Of a stretch of 64,000 nucleotides of DNA, positions 47,212-62,200 are shown piece after piece. A program made the translations under genes and the position numbers. Below the pieces are notes generated by a model, which saw nothing but the letters and a program-made list of their open reading frames with translations, did not search any database and was not told the DNA's origin. Origin of the DNA: Pachypanchax playfairii (taxonomy: Eukaryota; Chordata; Actinopteri; Cyprinodontiformes; Aplocheilidae). Each line of letters opens with the position of its first letter. Positions within the stretch are counted from its first letter, which is position 1. The DNA lies in contig SSNP01000052.1 in NCBI GenBank assembly GCA_006937955.1, positions 917,544 to 981,543 of the forward strand. Reading direction: 5' to 3'.

Positions 47212-50200
47212 CTGGAAGATGGGGCATGGAGGGGAGGGACAGTGAAAAATTTAAGTGAAGATAAATGCGCAATGAAAAGAGGAAAATAAGATGTTGAGGG
47301 GCAAGAAAGGAGCAGATAGAGTGAGGATGAGAAGAAGCAGTTTGGGTCAAAGTTCACAGTCTAACCAGCAAGTTCTCACAGTGACTGTACTCATCATTCT
47401 GGGGAGATTCAGTTTTGCTGTTGAAGGTTAACTGTTCTCTGTAACTTACAGTTTAAACACCTTCTAACATAATTGTTTGCTTTCTGCAAACTCACTTGGT
47501 GTCTGTGATTAGGGTTGGGCATCGTTTGCATTTTAATGATTCCAATTCTGATTCTCACTATTGAGCGACAACATATATATATATTTTAATTTTTTCACAT
47601 TGCCAGGTGACTTGATAGTTTAAGTTGGTTGCCTAAATGTGCACGAGTCTACATTGCTAAGGGGATGCAGCCTTTTTACCACATACTCTGTTACTTTTCT
47701 GTGGCGCTCAGCAATTTGCTCCACTGACAGCTTTCACCTTGTTGTCATGGTGACTGGAGTTTGTCTATTTGCTGGTCGAGGTCGCTGGCCAGTTCACACA
47801 GACTGGCTTATGATAACGTCACTCTGCAAACGTTTAACAACTATGAACAGATTTGACACAGTTTTAGCAACTAAGCTAGTCTGTGAAGAATAAGACAATT
47901 ACATTCTATAAATGTTTGTTTTCTAAAGATGGACTGCTGCTATTATTTTTTGCTTTCTGTGACAAGTCTGTGTGAATAACTCGCAGCGGGACTTGTAGGC
48001 AGCTAGGAGGAAACAGCTTTAAACAGCATGCGTTTTTTTTCCCAGGGACTGCGTCTTTTGGGTTCAACCAAGCATTATTTAATAACTAATTAATCGGTAA
48101 AAAAAAAGTTCTTCATAAAATGATCAATAAAGGGTTCAGACTATGCCGATAGATTTGTCCAACCTTAGGAGCCGTGGTGTGTTTTTTTTGTAGGATGATG
48201 GTCATCTGCCTGTCTAGCTCGTTGTCAGTGCAAGTCTCATTTTAAGCTTTTGACTATTTCCAGATATCTAATTGTCAAGAAGTTGGAGGGTATAAAAGCT
48301 ACTTGAATCAAAAAATAAAAACTACTCAAAAATCCCTCCAAGTATCATAATCAAGCTTCTCTTTGCAATATCTTGCCACTATTTTTTTTACATAAATACT
48401 GTCAGCAAAAACGAATAACTTTTTTCTCTTTGTGTGACAAAATCTAGACTTGACACATTTGGAGAAATTTAAAGTATCAGTTCAGCAAGGCAGATGAAGT
48501 TTGAATATATGTTGATTTTTTAAATGTTTACGATAAAGTCCAAATCAAATTTATTGCTGGCAGAGATGATGAACTTAGAAGCAGACCACATGATCCTCCA
48601 ACCTTTGTCCATTGACACAAAACCCTGTGCACCATCAGCAGTCATATTTTAAGTGTTTCGGGTAAATATGGATCAGTGTACAGAACTAGGCTTAGATGTG
48701 TTTAGGGTGAGAGGCCAATAGACAGAGGGTAAACATGAAATGTAAAGTACTGAAGGAAAGGGGGGTTAGTAAGCCCACTTACTGCTAAAATGTCCTCATG
48801 ACCCCCTGACTACTCCTGAACCTTGACAAAACACAGGCAAATCAGTCTGAATGCTACAACAAACATTTTCAGGGCCATATTTGGAATAATGCGCTTTCCC
48901 TCTGCCTGAGCACTGAACTGTGTCCCTACAGTGACACCTAGTGGTCAAACAAAGAGTTCTCAGCCTTGCTGTGCAACCAGTCACAGCTGTGCAGCACCTC
49001 GGAACAAATCACAGAAGTGCATCATCAAACAATACTAAAAATGTTTATCTAAACTTTTTTTTGACAAAATGGACAATAGACTGCTCAAGCTCAAATATAG
49101 TGGGGGTAAAAAAAACTCCCTGGTACTTATTACTGTGGGTAAAAAAGCCAGATTTACATAGACAGCTCTTTCTGTTTAGTAGCAATCCCCTGAGTTGTAT
49201 TGTTTAAAATATAAGTGCACTGAATTGTGGGTGATTTTTTTTCACATTACACCTAAATCCAGCCTTAATACATTCTAAGACATTACGAAAGACTTAATAA
49301 AAATGAGTTTGAGCTCCCGTTGCTTGTTTAGAAGAGTTATTTACTCTTAGTTTCTTTAAAACAGGTGAAATCCCCTTTTTGAGAATAAAGATGCTTAATG
49401 TCTATATCTGAGTGGATGAGGGACGGAGATGGAAAGAAAGGAGCGCCTGTTCTGAGAGTGTTTGATTTAAACATTTCTGAGAATGAACATGAAATCCGAT
49501 GTTTCTGAGCAGCCCAGTGGGAACTAAAAACTGCTGCTTTTTCAGAAACAGGAGTATCTGTGTTTGAGCAGGAGCTCAGGGTCGGGCTGGGTTTGGGCCC
49601 AACTGAGCTGAGATCAAAAGGAAACAGATACAACATGGGAAAACAAATGAAACAGCAAATCATTAGCAAATTAACAGGAATACCAAAAGGGACATGAAAG
49701 AGAAAGAGGAAAGAAAGTAAAATATTTCAGAGCATGCACAAAAACTCCAAAACAGATTAATCACATGTACAGTCTTTAAGAAAAAGTTTCTCCAACAAGC
49801 AGGTTCCAGTGTAAAACCAGACCCAGCAGTTTTTCCTTTTCCACTACCCACAGTTCTGACACTAGAACCAAAACCTGGTGCTACGTCAGGACCAGCTATT
49901 TGCTGAGCCAGAGAAAATGCTGTGAATGCGTGTGAGTGTCTAACTGCTTTTAAAGCTATAGTGCGTAACTTTTACATGTCCGTGAATGTCCGTTTCAGCC
50001 AAGCCACTATTAGAGGAGATGACACAATGCAGATTAAGCCGATCGGCTCCTCAAACATCTCACGGTATTTTTCAATATATGTCATTTTTACTTTGCGTGT
50101 CGACCGGCGACATTCCCGCTCTGGCGCGCAGGAAATTACGTCTTTTACGTCACAACAAGAAGGGAGGGGGAGGATGAGCGGAGAGTCTCGTAGCAGGAGA

Positions 50201-53200
50201 TCATTCACTAACCTGTCAGTTACAAATTAGCAGGCACCTTGTCTCCCGTTTGTAATAAGCTATTTGCGTTTCTGCGGAAAATAAATAAAAAATACAATAA
50301 TTACCTCTTCCGAAGAGTCCATCTTTTTTCAAAAGCTGTCCTTATTCAAACAGAATAAAAATGTTGTGGAATCGCAAATCACAGCGGCAGAGGGATAGCG
50401 GTTGGGGGAAGGGGGGTGGGGACAGGTGGGCGTACGTCATATGGAAGCGCCAGCTTCATTGTTGTAATAACGCAAAATTCCGCTAGGGGGCGACAGAAGT
50501 TGCGCACTATAGCTTTAAAAGAACCAGTTAATAATACGTTCTAATAACATTTTTACTGGCAAAATACCATCTGTGTAGATAAACTGTCCTTCTGTACTAC
50601 AATATTTTACAGAAACCCAGAAGACAATGGAGGCGAGATTCATGTTTGAAATAACACGATCACATGACTCTGAGCTGAGGAAACCAAACCACTTCTTAAA
50701 TACTTCTTTAAAGAATCATTTCTAACAGCAGTCCTGGTTTAGCACTGAAACCTTTTAACTGAAAAAACTCCATCTGAGGGAAAGAATAGTGAAACATAGA
50801 AACAATAAAGTTTCTGTATGTTAGGTAGCTTATTATTGTACATTTTAGCAAAATAGTGAATTTACAAAGTAATTTAAATGACCTCTTCTTTTAAAGGCCT
50901 AGTTTTTCTGTCATCTGTTAGAAACAACTTATTCAGAATAAATGGCGTAAATCTTTATAACTACGAGGGTTGTTTGTTTCATCTTGGTCTCAAAGTAAAG
51001 CTAAAACATGTGAGTTGACGACAAGTGAGTCAGAATCAACATACAGTATGTTACTGTCAGACTAAATTCACCTGGATTTGAGTTAATAATTAACATTTTT
51101 ATATTTATAGTAAGGCACCCTAGTGATAGAAACGGGAGGATATTGTGGAGGAATTTATTTTCACTTAATTGGCCCTAAAATACATCATGACCTGTTTTAA
51201 TTATTCACCTCTGCAAATAAAGTTGTACTGACATTGCTCACATATTGACCTCAAGGGTCCATTTTTCTTAATAAGTTACTGAACCAGGAGAATGTTTTTG
51301 TCTCGTGTTCCAAGATAACGATTCTGATCATGTTAGTAGAATACTTGAACACAAATAAGGATCCACAAGTACCACAATGTGATGACTGGTAACATGAGAA
51401 GTGATTTGGATGTGATGTTATTCAGTCACCTGCCGGCGAAGTGTGCGACTGAGTGCATGTGTGCGTCTGGGAGGGGATTGTCTGGGTACACTCTCGGAGT
51501 CTGAGTGGCTGTGGGGACTGATGGGTCTGAAAAAATCTGAGGGTACAGTGAGTTGCTGGGAACACCCCTCGGGCTGTGAGCGCACCGAGCCTCTAGAACC
51601 TGCACACAGAACACAATCCTGATAGTTAAACAACAACAAACCAGCTCAAACATTGTTGTTTTTAAGAAGAAGGTAAACATTCCAGCTTCCAGATGTTACA
51701 TTTGCTAACAGTAAAACATTCTCATCTAAAATGCAGCCACATATAAAGTTACTGAGACATTTCTTCAGAGCCGTTCATCACCTGATTGGGCCCTATGGAT
51801 GCCCAGTATGAGTTGAGGTTCCTGCGAATGTGCTACAAGCCGTGCTGAAGTGGGAGAGGGGGTTCCAAAAGGCTGCAGGGGAAAGAACATGTAGCTGTCG
51901 TTGGGCAGGGAGTGGGTGCGTCCAACCACAGGCTTTCGGACACTCAGCAGGTTGTTCTTCAAGGGTTCTCCGGAACTTAACTCCTCTGGCTGGACAAACA
52001 GAGCACAGGATCAGAATCCCTGTCGGTCTGGGATGGGTTCCTCTCTCATCCTGGCACTTTCACTCACTCACCAGCACATTCACAGCTTTTTTTTTTCTAA
52101 AAAGACACCATGTGGACAAAGAGGCAGTGATCGTCAGCATACACAAAGACACAAATCTTTGCACGTTGGATTGACTGGCACACACATTACAGAAACTCCA
52201 GTTCCTCTCTTATAAAAGGAGACACTTGCTTTCACCCCTCCGTCTTTACATTTTCTAACTGCTCACTCCGTGATTGTGTGTCAGCTACAGGGCAGCGTGC
52301 AACAGCCTGACCAGTTCATCATCACAGCTGATTCACTGGAGCTCGCTTACACTTTCCAACCCCCATGTAGCAAATACATGACTGCTCCACGTGGACGGGA
52401 AACTACAGCGCTATAAGACAGAGGACAGCAGGAACGAGAGGACTTTGAGATAAGACATGGACTCACATCTAAAGCATGAAGTAAAAAGGAAAAGTGAAAG
52501 ACTGAAAGGAACAAGGAAAGAGACGATGAGTGGGACGAACTGGAAAAGAGAGACAGCAGAGAGAAAACTGCAGACTGACGAGTGAGGTGGTTCACTACTC
52601 TATCGGACGGTGTTGGGCAAATTAATTGAAAAGCAAAAAAGGCCCACCAGGCTAAAGTGGTGAAATGAGAAATAGAACTTTAGATACATGGTTGGATTCA
52701 GCACAGACTTCCAAAGCCACTTGCACTCCTCGGATACCTTTTTACACTCTGTCATCTGTTGTTGTCTCAAGATTTGTATTTTTTTTTTTTGCCCTGCATT
52801 GGCAGTCATACTTTGAACTCAGGTCTTCTGTTAGAGTCTTGGGAGCTTGAGGTTTCTGTGCATGAATCCCTGGAACTGCGTCATTTTGGACACAGATTTT
52901 TGAGGTTGTTCTTGGGACCAGCTGGACCCACTGACTGGTCATGGTTATATGCATTGATTGTCTCTCTAAAGCCTGGTTCACTTCTCGATTTGGAGATGTT
53001 CTGAAACCTTTTGGTCTAATAATTCTTTTAGTCCATAAATATTACAAGGTTTATTCAGTATTTGTTTTATGGCATTACTGTTGAGTAGATTTAGCTTGTT
53101 AGTTGCCTTGATTTGTTTACTTATATTGAAGTTGCTGTTGTGATTGTATCATTAAATGCTTTATGTTTATTCACATAAATCGTGACATTTTCATGATGAG

Positions 53201-56200
53201 GAACTGTTGTTTAACAAATGAATGTTGAAAATGTTATTTATTAAACTTGTAATAATAAACAAACTCTTTTGGCAAACTTTTAAATATGTGTTAAGAAAAA
53301 CACATGGGGTTTTTTATCTACTGATTTAAAGCAACATTTTTAAAAGGAATTAACTTTTAACTGTCTCAAGCTCAATAAGGTTGTGACTCACGAAGGTGAA
53401 GCAAATTTTTGAGGCAGATTTTCAAATGCAAAAAAATCTGCTCTGTTCTAGGAAATATTGCAGCACCATTTAAACATGATGTAAATACTTTGAAAGTTGA
53501 AACTAATTAAAGACGAAAACATTTAGATCTACTTGAGTTTTTGTCCCTGTGAAATAAAAATGTTTTCCACTCATGGGGTGGGAGTCCAAGTGGCAGTGAA
53601 AGTGCCCTGGGAAATAGACAGTACAAAGAGTAATGGGAAGATGAAAGAGAAGAACTATCAATACATTGCATTCCAGACTGGTTAGAAAGAAGGGGTTAAA
53701 ATCATCAGGTGGCGATTCGTCTGTCAAGGCTAGCGACCAGGATTTCTCTGAGGCCAGAGACAGAGCTTCCATCTCCGCTAGAGGGATCTAGGCAGGAAGA
53801 GACAACCACTGATGAGCAGAAAGAACAATGCACGATTCGTACACGACACACAGCAATAAATCCTGTAACTAGCAGAAAAAGGCAGGTTTTTAAAAAGCTT
53901 GTTAAACGGGAGTTTTGCAGCAGAGCAAAAAAAATAAAAAATCAAGCAGAAAGACAGTCATATTTTAGGCACACAAATATTTTTTCTTAGATTTAGACAT
54001 TTCAGGAATTTTTGGTTAAAACCAACAGGACAAATTATACTCAGGTGAGTCTAAACAGACAACTAATAACTGGAAATGATGTTAATCACATTCTGAAATA
54101 CAGTTCACATTGTAATGGACAGTGATGTAATTGAACAATGTGGGAAGATAAAAGCACATTTAAATGTTCATGGTTGAGGAAGGGGTCAGCAAAAACAAAG
54201 GCTTTACTCAACCATCTGCAGAGTTTGGCTTCAATCTGAGGGTGTCAGGACGTCTTAAACACTCCTGGAAGAGAAGCTGCTACATGTTTGGCTTTCCACA
54301 AGCTTAACAGGGGAAATGCTTTTGACAGCCATAAGGGCAATTTGTGCACAGAGGAACACGAGTTGGAACTGAATGGAAAACTTTTTTGGTAAAGAATCAG
54401 TAAGAAAGAAAGAATGCCTGTAGCATTCGGTGCTGACAATCCAGCCCATTTAAAGCTTTTAGAATATACAGGTTTGCAATCTTAATGCAACTGTGCAAAG
54501 TTTTTCATTTAATGAGAAAAGTCAGCTCCTTGATGCATTATTCAGTTCCTCTGCTGTCAAATGATCGAGCCATTCCTCTCCAGACTTGTAAGAGTAAGCT
54601 CAGCTAGCCTCAGGAGAGCCTTATATGGTTTATCACTTTGATGTGACTGGCAAGAAAAGAAGGTAATCACCTACACAAATGCATAAACATGTCACATATA
54701 CAAACAGATGCTGAAATTCTCAGTAAATTATGTAAGAGAGACAGCAAAATTGAAACAGTGTAACAGAGACTGTGGACGTGGATCGAAACCCTGCCAAGCC
54801 TGAATGAGTGTAATTGAACGAGGGAATGAGATCATAGCTGAGGCAGGACATGATGGACATGATTTGGTGGGCAACAGATGATTAGAACTGGAAAAATATT
54901 CTAAGTGGAGGGATGCCAGGACAAAAATGGTAATGGCAGCAGAGATGCTGTGTAAAAAAAAAAAAAAAGAGACATTGCATGTGTGTTTTTTTAGTGGAAC
55001 ATGAAATTAAGTTTTATAGAAAGTTTGTACTTGTTTGACAAAACTTATTTTAAAATATCAATCCTTAGGAATTTTAGTTTAGAAGTCAGTCAACATGGCT
55101 TATCTTATTCCTACCTTACTAAACTTATATTCTAGTTTATTTCCAGTGCTGTGGTTTTACACATGATGGCTACTGGTCTAGTATTTTGGTGTCATATTTA
55201 TGTCTTATCTATTGTAGGTATTTTGAAACAAGACATTATGAACTACAACAGGATCTGAAGGAGAAATCTTCCAGCTTTGCACAGACTTGATTGAAACTTA
55301 GAACTTAAACCTCATTTTGATTTGGTCTTTTTGTTCAAAATACCTCAACAGTTTGTAAATAAGAAAATTCAAACCTGATCATTCACTAACAGCTAGTTGT
55401 GCAGCCCTAGATGTTGCAAAGCAATGAGAACAACTGGATGTGTAAAATGGTAGATGTGAGTCGTTGCTGGTGTTTCTGCACGTTATTGACCTTCTTGTCG
55501 GTGCTGTGCTTGTTGGGCTTGGGAGGCAGCGCGTAGTAGTGGCAGATGGAGCCAGACAGGTTGTCCATCAAACTCAACTCTCCCTCTATTGAACCCTGGA
55601 TGACCAGGGACACTGAGTCAAACTGCGCCCTCTGCTGGACAAACTTGAATAGGGCAGAGAAAATATTAGCAGAAAAAGAAATGGGAAGAGAGACAAAAAA
55701 AGGAAAATGTGGTACGTCATAGAACATTATAATGGGAAATGAATGAAAAGAGACATATATATACACACAAAATATATGAATACATGTGGAAAAAAATGTC
55801 AAGGTAAGAAAAAGACAACTAATCAGGTAGGTACAGAAATACAAACACAAAAGACAAGTAGGATAACTAAATTAGACATGAAACTTAACTATACCTGACA
55901 TTCAAGTGTTTTAACTAAATTACTTCGCACAGCAGCAAATATACTGCAAATTAAAACTCACATGTGCTACCCCCCCAAACCCACAGGGAGGCAATACAGC
56001 TCTTCAGCAGAGCCAGTTTTCCACAGGCATAAAGAGCAGATTGAGGCATAACCCTCATGTTTTAGTTAAAGCAGCAGACAGATGGATAACATCTTGAAGA
56101 GGAATGATGACAAAAGCAAAACTTCTATTTCCTATCTACCAAAGTTCCCTGTTGTCTGAAAATAGCTGTTGAAGTGAACAACAAGACCCTGTGGTTCAGC

Positions 56201-59200
56201 TTTCCCATAGCACTGTGACCTGTCTGTGACTGGCATGCTGCCTACAGGGACCACACACACACAAGCATGCACGCACACACACACAACCACACAGTAACCA
56301 ACTGTAAATTATTACTGAGTCAGAAATTATTAAAACCCAAATATAGTTCTGATGGTTGAGCAGACACACAACTCTGATGTTTTTAGAAAAATGTCTAAAA
56401 CGCGAAGAAAATATGTCAGTATTAAAAAAATAAGCCTTTTGTCTGCTGCACATGATTCAAGATACATAAACTTATCAGCCACTTTATTAGGTACACATTT
56501 CAAGTGCTTGTTAATGCCAATAATAAATCAGCCAATCATGTAGCAGCGACTCAGTGAATTTAGGTACCTAGACAAGGTAAAACTGACTTGCTGAAGTTCA
56601 AACATCAGCATCAGAATGTGAATGAAACAGGATTCAAGTGGTTTTGAATGTGACAAGGTTGTCGGTGCCAGTTTGAGAATTTCTTTTGGGATTGTCATGC
56701 ACAACCATCTCTATAGGTTTGCAGAATGATCTGAACAAATAAAATATTCCCTGAGCAGCAGTCATGTGAATGAAAACTCCTAGATCACAGGTCAGAAGAC
56801 GATGAGCAGACTGCTTTGAGATAACAAAGGCAACAGTAGCTTAAATAACCAACATGTAGAAAGTTGAAGCAGATGGACCACAGCAGCAGTCGACCACCAC
56901 TGGGTGTCACTTCTGTCACCAACGGACAGGAAACTGAGGCTGAATTAGCACAAGCTAAGCAACACTGGAAAATAATAGACTGGAAAAACACTGTCTGGTC
57001 AGACGAGTCTCAAGTTCATGAGATGGTAGAGTCTAAATGTGTCCTGAGCAACATTAAAGCATGAATCCACCGTGCCTCATGGCCAGAGAGCATGACTGCT
57101 GGAGGTGGTGTAATGTGGGGGATATTTTCCTCCCACACCTGGAAACTGATTTTCATTTAAATGTAATCTTCCAGCAAGATCATGTACTTTGTGACAACTC
57201 AGATCACCTCAAACAAATTTCTTGAACATGACAATGAGTTCAATGCTTAATCCTGCCGAGAAGAACGATGTAGCCCAGACGTTGCTGCTGTTGCTTTTGT
57301 GTGTAATGAGGCTTACATCATGACAAAACCCTGATCAGAGTGACTGAAACAAGCTGTGAAACTTTAAGCAGGTCCTGATGGAATCAGGAATATCTGAGGT
57401 TTCTATCACTACACACAAATACTGTATAATGAAGTTATGATCAAAATCTGTCTTTCTATAATACATTCCATTAAATCCCTCCAGAGGAAACACGGTATAA
57501 CATTAATACACCAGTGCTAAATGTAAATCCAATTATGTTATAAAACAACAAGGTCTCAACAGAAACAGAAGGTCGTTTACCTCCAGCTGGGGCTCTGGAG
57601 ATGAAGGAGGTTCTGCTCTGATGTCTACAGAGTCTCTAGTTATATCAGCAGTGGGTGAGTCAATAGGACCGTCCCTGTCTTGCTCCATGTCCCCACCTCC
57701 AGTGGACCTCCATGGGGAACCCCCTGAACTTGACCTGTCCATGCCTAGTGCCAGAGGGTGGAGCTGGGGTGACCATGCCACCATATCTGTTCCTTCCATC
57801 TGGAGCTCCAGGTCCAGCTCTGCCTCCAGCTCGGCCTCCTCCTTGGCTTCTTTGTTGCTCTCCTCTAAGTGCTTCATGAGGACTGCGATGACCACATTGA
57901 CCAGCACAAACTGGGCAGTCAAAACAAAGGAGACAAAGTATATGGGAGAAACCACAGTGTTGTAGCAGGTGCCGGTGTCCTGGGCGCAGTCCCTCAGTGT
58001 GTCCTAAAAACCAAAAACAAAACATGAGCGTATGGTAACAGGTAACTGGTACATTCCAAAATCACCTGAAGTGTGTTTACCTACCAAACAAACTGCTACT
58101 ATACATGTGAGATTTAACATGTGGCATGTTTATTAAGATGTTTCACCTTCATAATGCCATTCCAGTTGTCACCAGTAGAAACTCTGAAGAGCAAGAGAAA
58201 TGCCATCCCAAAGTTTCTGAATGTAGCGTACCGGCCCAGACCCTCACATGGATGAAGCTCATCACAAACTAAAGATGAGAAGAAAGATGAAGGACACAAA
58301 CAGGAACCAACAGCAAAACAAATGAAAGATTCATGATTTTCCAAGGCTTTTGCAGTGAAATAATTACAGAGATTTTAGTTTGTAAATCTGAAAACTGTGA
58401 AACACAATTAACAAGATTGATATTGTAGTTTAACAAAAGATTCTGGAAAGCAATTAAAATCCGGCAGATTAAACCCACTGGGGCAGAACTGAACACTAGA
58501 TGCATGCCTTGATCTTCACAGCTTAACTGTTTAAATTGTACTTTTCCTTACTTAAGTCACCAAAGAGCTCCACTCCCAATGCAGCAAAGATGAAGAAGAG
58601 GAGCATGAAGAGGAGACCCAAGTTTCCCACCTGCAGAGTCAGTAAGCAGAGTCTGTTAGTTAGAAGTGATACCGGCAGCATGTCTTGATAAAAAGCTGTT
58701 TGGAATCTTTGTGCCTGTGTGTGTGTATATAAAGTATCAAATGAACCACTCAACGAAACTTTCAAAGTAATCAATTAATTTACAATTTTTAACAACCTGG
58801 GTTAGAAGGTTGGTGCCACATGCTGAACATGTTTTAAACTTTTTGATTTTAGAGACTTTCTTTTGTTTGATTTTTTTCCTATAGACTAGCCGTGACAGGC
58901 CCCGATTTGGTATACTGATTTCCTTACTCATAACAATAATTAATACTTTTACAACAGTTACGACTGGCCCAAATCCATCTGTGTCTCTTTCCTGTTCCTG
59001 TCCACTCAGAACTCAGCGGATTGAGGAAGAACACATCCTAGTTTTGCTGCAGGTTTCTTCCTGTCCTCTCAGATCTTAGTTGGTCAAGGCAGAAGGCAAC
59101 TCATCCTGAGCCTGGTTCTATTTGAGGTTTCTTCCAGTTAAAAGGCAGCTGTTCCTTTCCACTGTCACCTCGTGTTGCTCAGGATGGAGGATTGTGTTTA

Positions 59201-62200
59201 ATAAAGGATTCAACCCAATGAACTGGTTCATTAGGAAAGTTTACAAATTGACTGATATTTCTGTAGAAGAATTGAGTTTTACATTATCTTTTTCAAACCT
59301 TGTGATTGTTCTGTTACCTCACCTTTTTTCAACCTAAAGCTCGTACCAGTTGTAAAAGGTAGATACCCTCTAACAGATTTATTCTCTTTGTGTTTTTGCC
59401 ACTCTTAATAAATGTTTCAGACAGTCAAACAAAGATTACCTGAGTAAATACAGAACATGGTTTTCAAATGGTGATTTCATTCATTAAGGATTAAACAGCG
59501 ATCCAACCAGTTTTTACACATTATTCCAACAGTTAAAAAAATAGTCATTGTTCTGTAAACTGTGGGTGTGGCATCTAATCACCCAATGCTTTGGTACAGG
59601 AGTCTGTTAAACAGGGTTACAGCAGTCAGACGTACAGACTTGTACTGAATTGTATTCTACAGGTTTATGTTATAAGGTCTTATAAAGGAAACAAGTCATC
59701 ATAAAATCCTGTGAAAAACAACCAGGGAGAAAACATTCGTCTCCGGTTGCTATCTAAATAACAAAGTTGTTTAAAGGGCTATCACTGTATCTATGTGACA
59801 TGCCCAGGTACAAGTACGAGTGTCTGTTATGAAACATTGCAAAAACATGTGCATCACTTGCAAAGAAAGTTGCAAAGTAATGCCAGGTTGATTACAGACA
59901 AAGATAACAGTGACTTACAGCTTTGAAATGAAGAGGCTTCAGGTAATGAAAAGCTTAAGGATTTACTGTCACTGTAAATTAGTCTGTAGCAACCTGCTCA
60001 CACCCACATCACCTCCTGTTATCAGCTTTATTCATTTTTAACACTTCTGACAAGTTCGAGGAAAATTTGGCCTGAAACAAAACTTAGACACTGTCTCTTT
60101 GAATGAGAGCGACAGTCAGTAATGCTGAAAGCAGAGAACCGAGTCTCTATCTTTTTAACTCTGTCTCAACGCTGCTGAAGTTGCTCTAATTTACCAACTC
60201 TTTTCACGCAACAACAACAAAAAAAAAAATTGGCGCTCCATTTCCTTCCCAATCTGCAGGGAAATGATAATTTAGATAAGGGTGCATTTGGGCAGGAGGA
60301 AAGGCTCATGGGAAAATATGATGCTGGGAAATATAAAAAATATGCACCAAATTAAAATGCTTCTGGGATGTAATTATACAGTGTGGGGGACATTAGGATG
60401 TGAAATCCGTGGAAGAAATATGTATAGATAAGGAAGGATTTGGTTTTCAGTAACGTTGCTGGAGGAAATTTAACAGAACAGGTTGCACACCTGAGGCAAG
60501 GCTTGCATTACGGTGTCCAGCAAAGCTCTCATTCCAACCGCCATCTTCAGAAGTTTTAGCACTGTGGAGACAAACAAACACATCAAGCATCTAATTCTCA
60601 ATCTTTCATAATTGAGCAGAGACGCGTGACATCAAACCTTCTATTGGTTGAAATGACACTTAAGTTAATCCAACGCTGCTTTTGTAAACACAAAGTATCT
60701 CATAATAACCAATGACAGATGTTCAGATAATAATAATAATAATAATTCACCTATCAGCAGCAGGTGCTTCTGATGTATAATGCAAAGTAAAGATCTACTC
60801 CAAAATCTGAAATAACAGTCAAACACTGTTTGTTGTGCTCAAAGCAGAAACTGCAAACTGAATGTAAAAACTTAGATATCTGAAGATCTAAGGTTTCTAG
60901 AATGGCATGAACAATTAATATCTTAGCTCATTGGTATTCTGTAACTACAATAATTACTTCTTGAGCTATCCGTCATTTTATTTCATGCTCACAAATGGTT
61001 TAATAGAACTTCTGCAAACATTATTTTGACAGGTCAACAACTGAAATCTGCATAGCTTGAACATTTCAGTGAAAATGTTATGTCGCTATTACAGCCTGAA
61101 CACACTAGGACACGATGTTATGAGCCAGTTCTGTTGATAAGCGACTCTGATGTTTGTCACTGTAGTTGCTAAAAATGTGTCACATTTAACTAATGTTGAA
61201 ATAGGATTCTGCGGCAGACAGCGCTGTAATGGAACCTGTCTCAATCATTTTACCTTTCAGTCAGAAAATAAACAGAACAACCAGAAGAACCAGTTTCAAG
61301 CACATACTGAAGACACCCACGTTTCCCCATGATGTATAGCTGTGATCAAAAATTATATCTGCATCTCTTCTACATTAAAACACTGTAGGTGAGCTCTTTC
61401 TACCTTTTCTGTTTCTTTTTCCTCTTGTTTCCTCCATTTGGGCTCTTGCTCATGTTACCTGGACAGATGTCAGTAATCTAAGTAAACAAGCACTCTGAAA
61501 TTCTCCTGGCTTTTCTTCTCTTCTGCCAATCCATAATTTCTCTTAAACTCAGCCTTCTTGTTTCTAAATCTCTTCCTTTTATCACCTTGTCTCTGAAAAC
61601 AACACTTTGTTTTTCTCACCCTCCTACACACCTTTTCTCTTCTTGTTTGCCTCTTCATCATTTACTGAACTCCACCTTTTTTTACTGACAGCAATTGCTG
61701 CTCTTTAGGACTTCTTTCTCTCTCTGTATGATCGATTTCCAGGTCAAAAGTTATTCATCATCCCCGCCTCCTCCTTAGATTTTTTCGCTCCTCCATTTTT
61801 CCGCCCTCACTTCAAAACTAGCTTCAGTTTCTTACAGCTTAATTCTCCCTTAGTACTTTGTTTATCAGTTGACTGTGCCATCTGGCTAGCTCACCCTTGG
61901 CCAGAACCCTGCTGAGATCCACCATGCAATAATGACAGATAGGGGACTCCCAGAGATGCGTCTGTTTTACAAGACTTTTTAAAATCATGGCAGCATGAAA
62001 GAAGCTGTAGGCAGATGCATCAGAGGGAAGGATGAGGTGAGAGGATGAACAGCTGTATGGGATGGGTGATGGGACTGTACCTCTTGCAATCCTCAGGACT
62101 CTCATGATGCGAATAATGGTCGGGTTGATGGGCAGCGAAGCGTTGACCTCAATCTCCTCCAGAGTAATGCCCATGATAGACAACAGCACAATGGCCAGAT

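Larger units (their letters stand above)
52000..56460. other. cacna1g introns: contents
   Basis: Apart from the exons listed, no gene or named repeat is recognised. A-rich runs near 54955 and a CA-rich microsatellite at 56247-56285. Confidence 0.45.

Noticed and set aside
57621..57965. Plus-strand open frame over the channel S6 exon, and similar frames over 46407-46760
   Set aside because: Shadows of the conserved minus-strand cacna1g exons.
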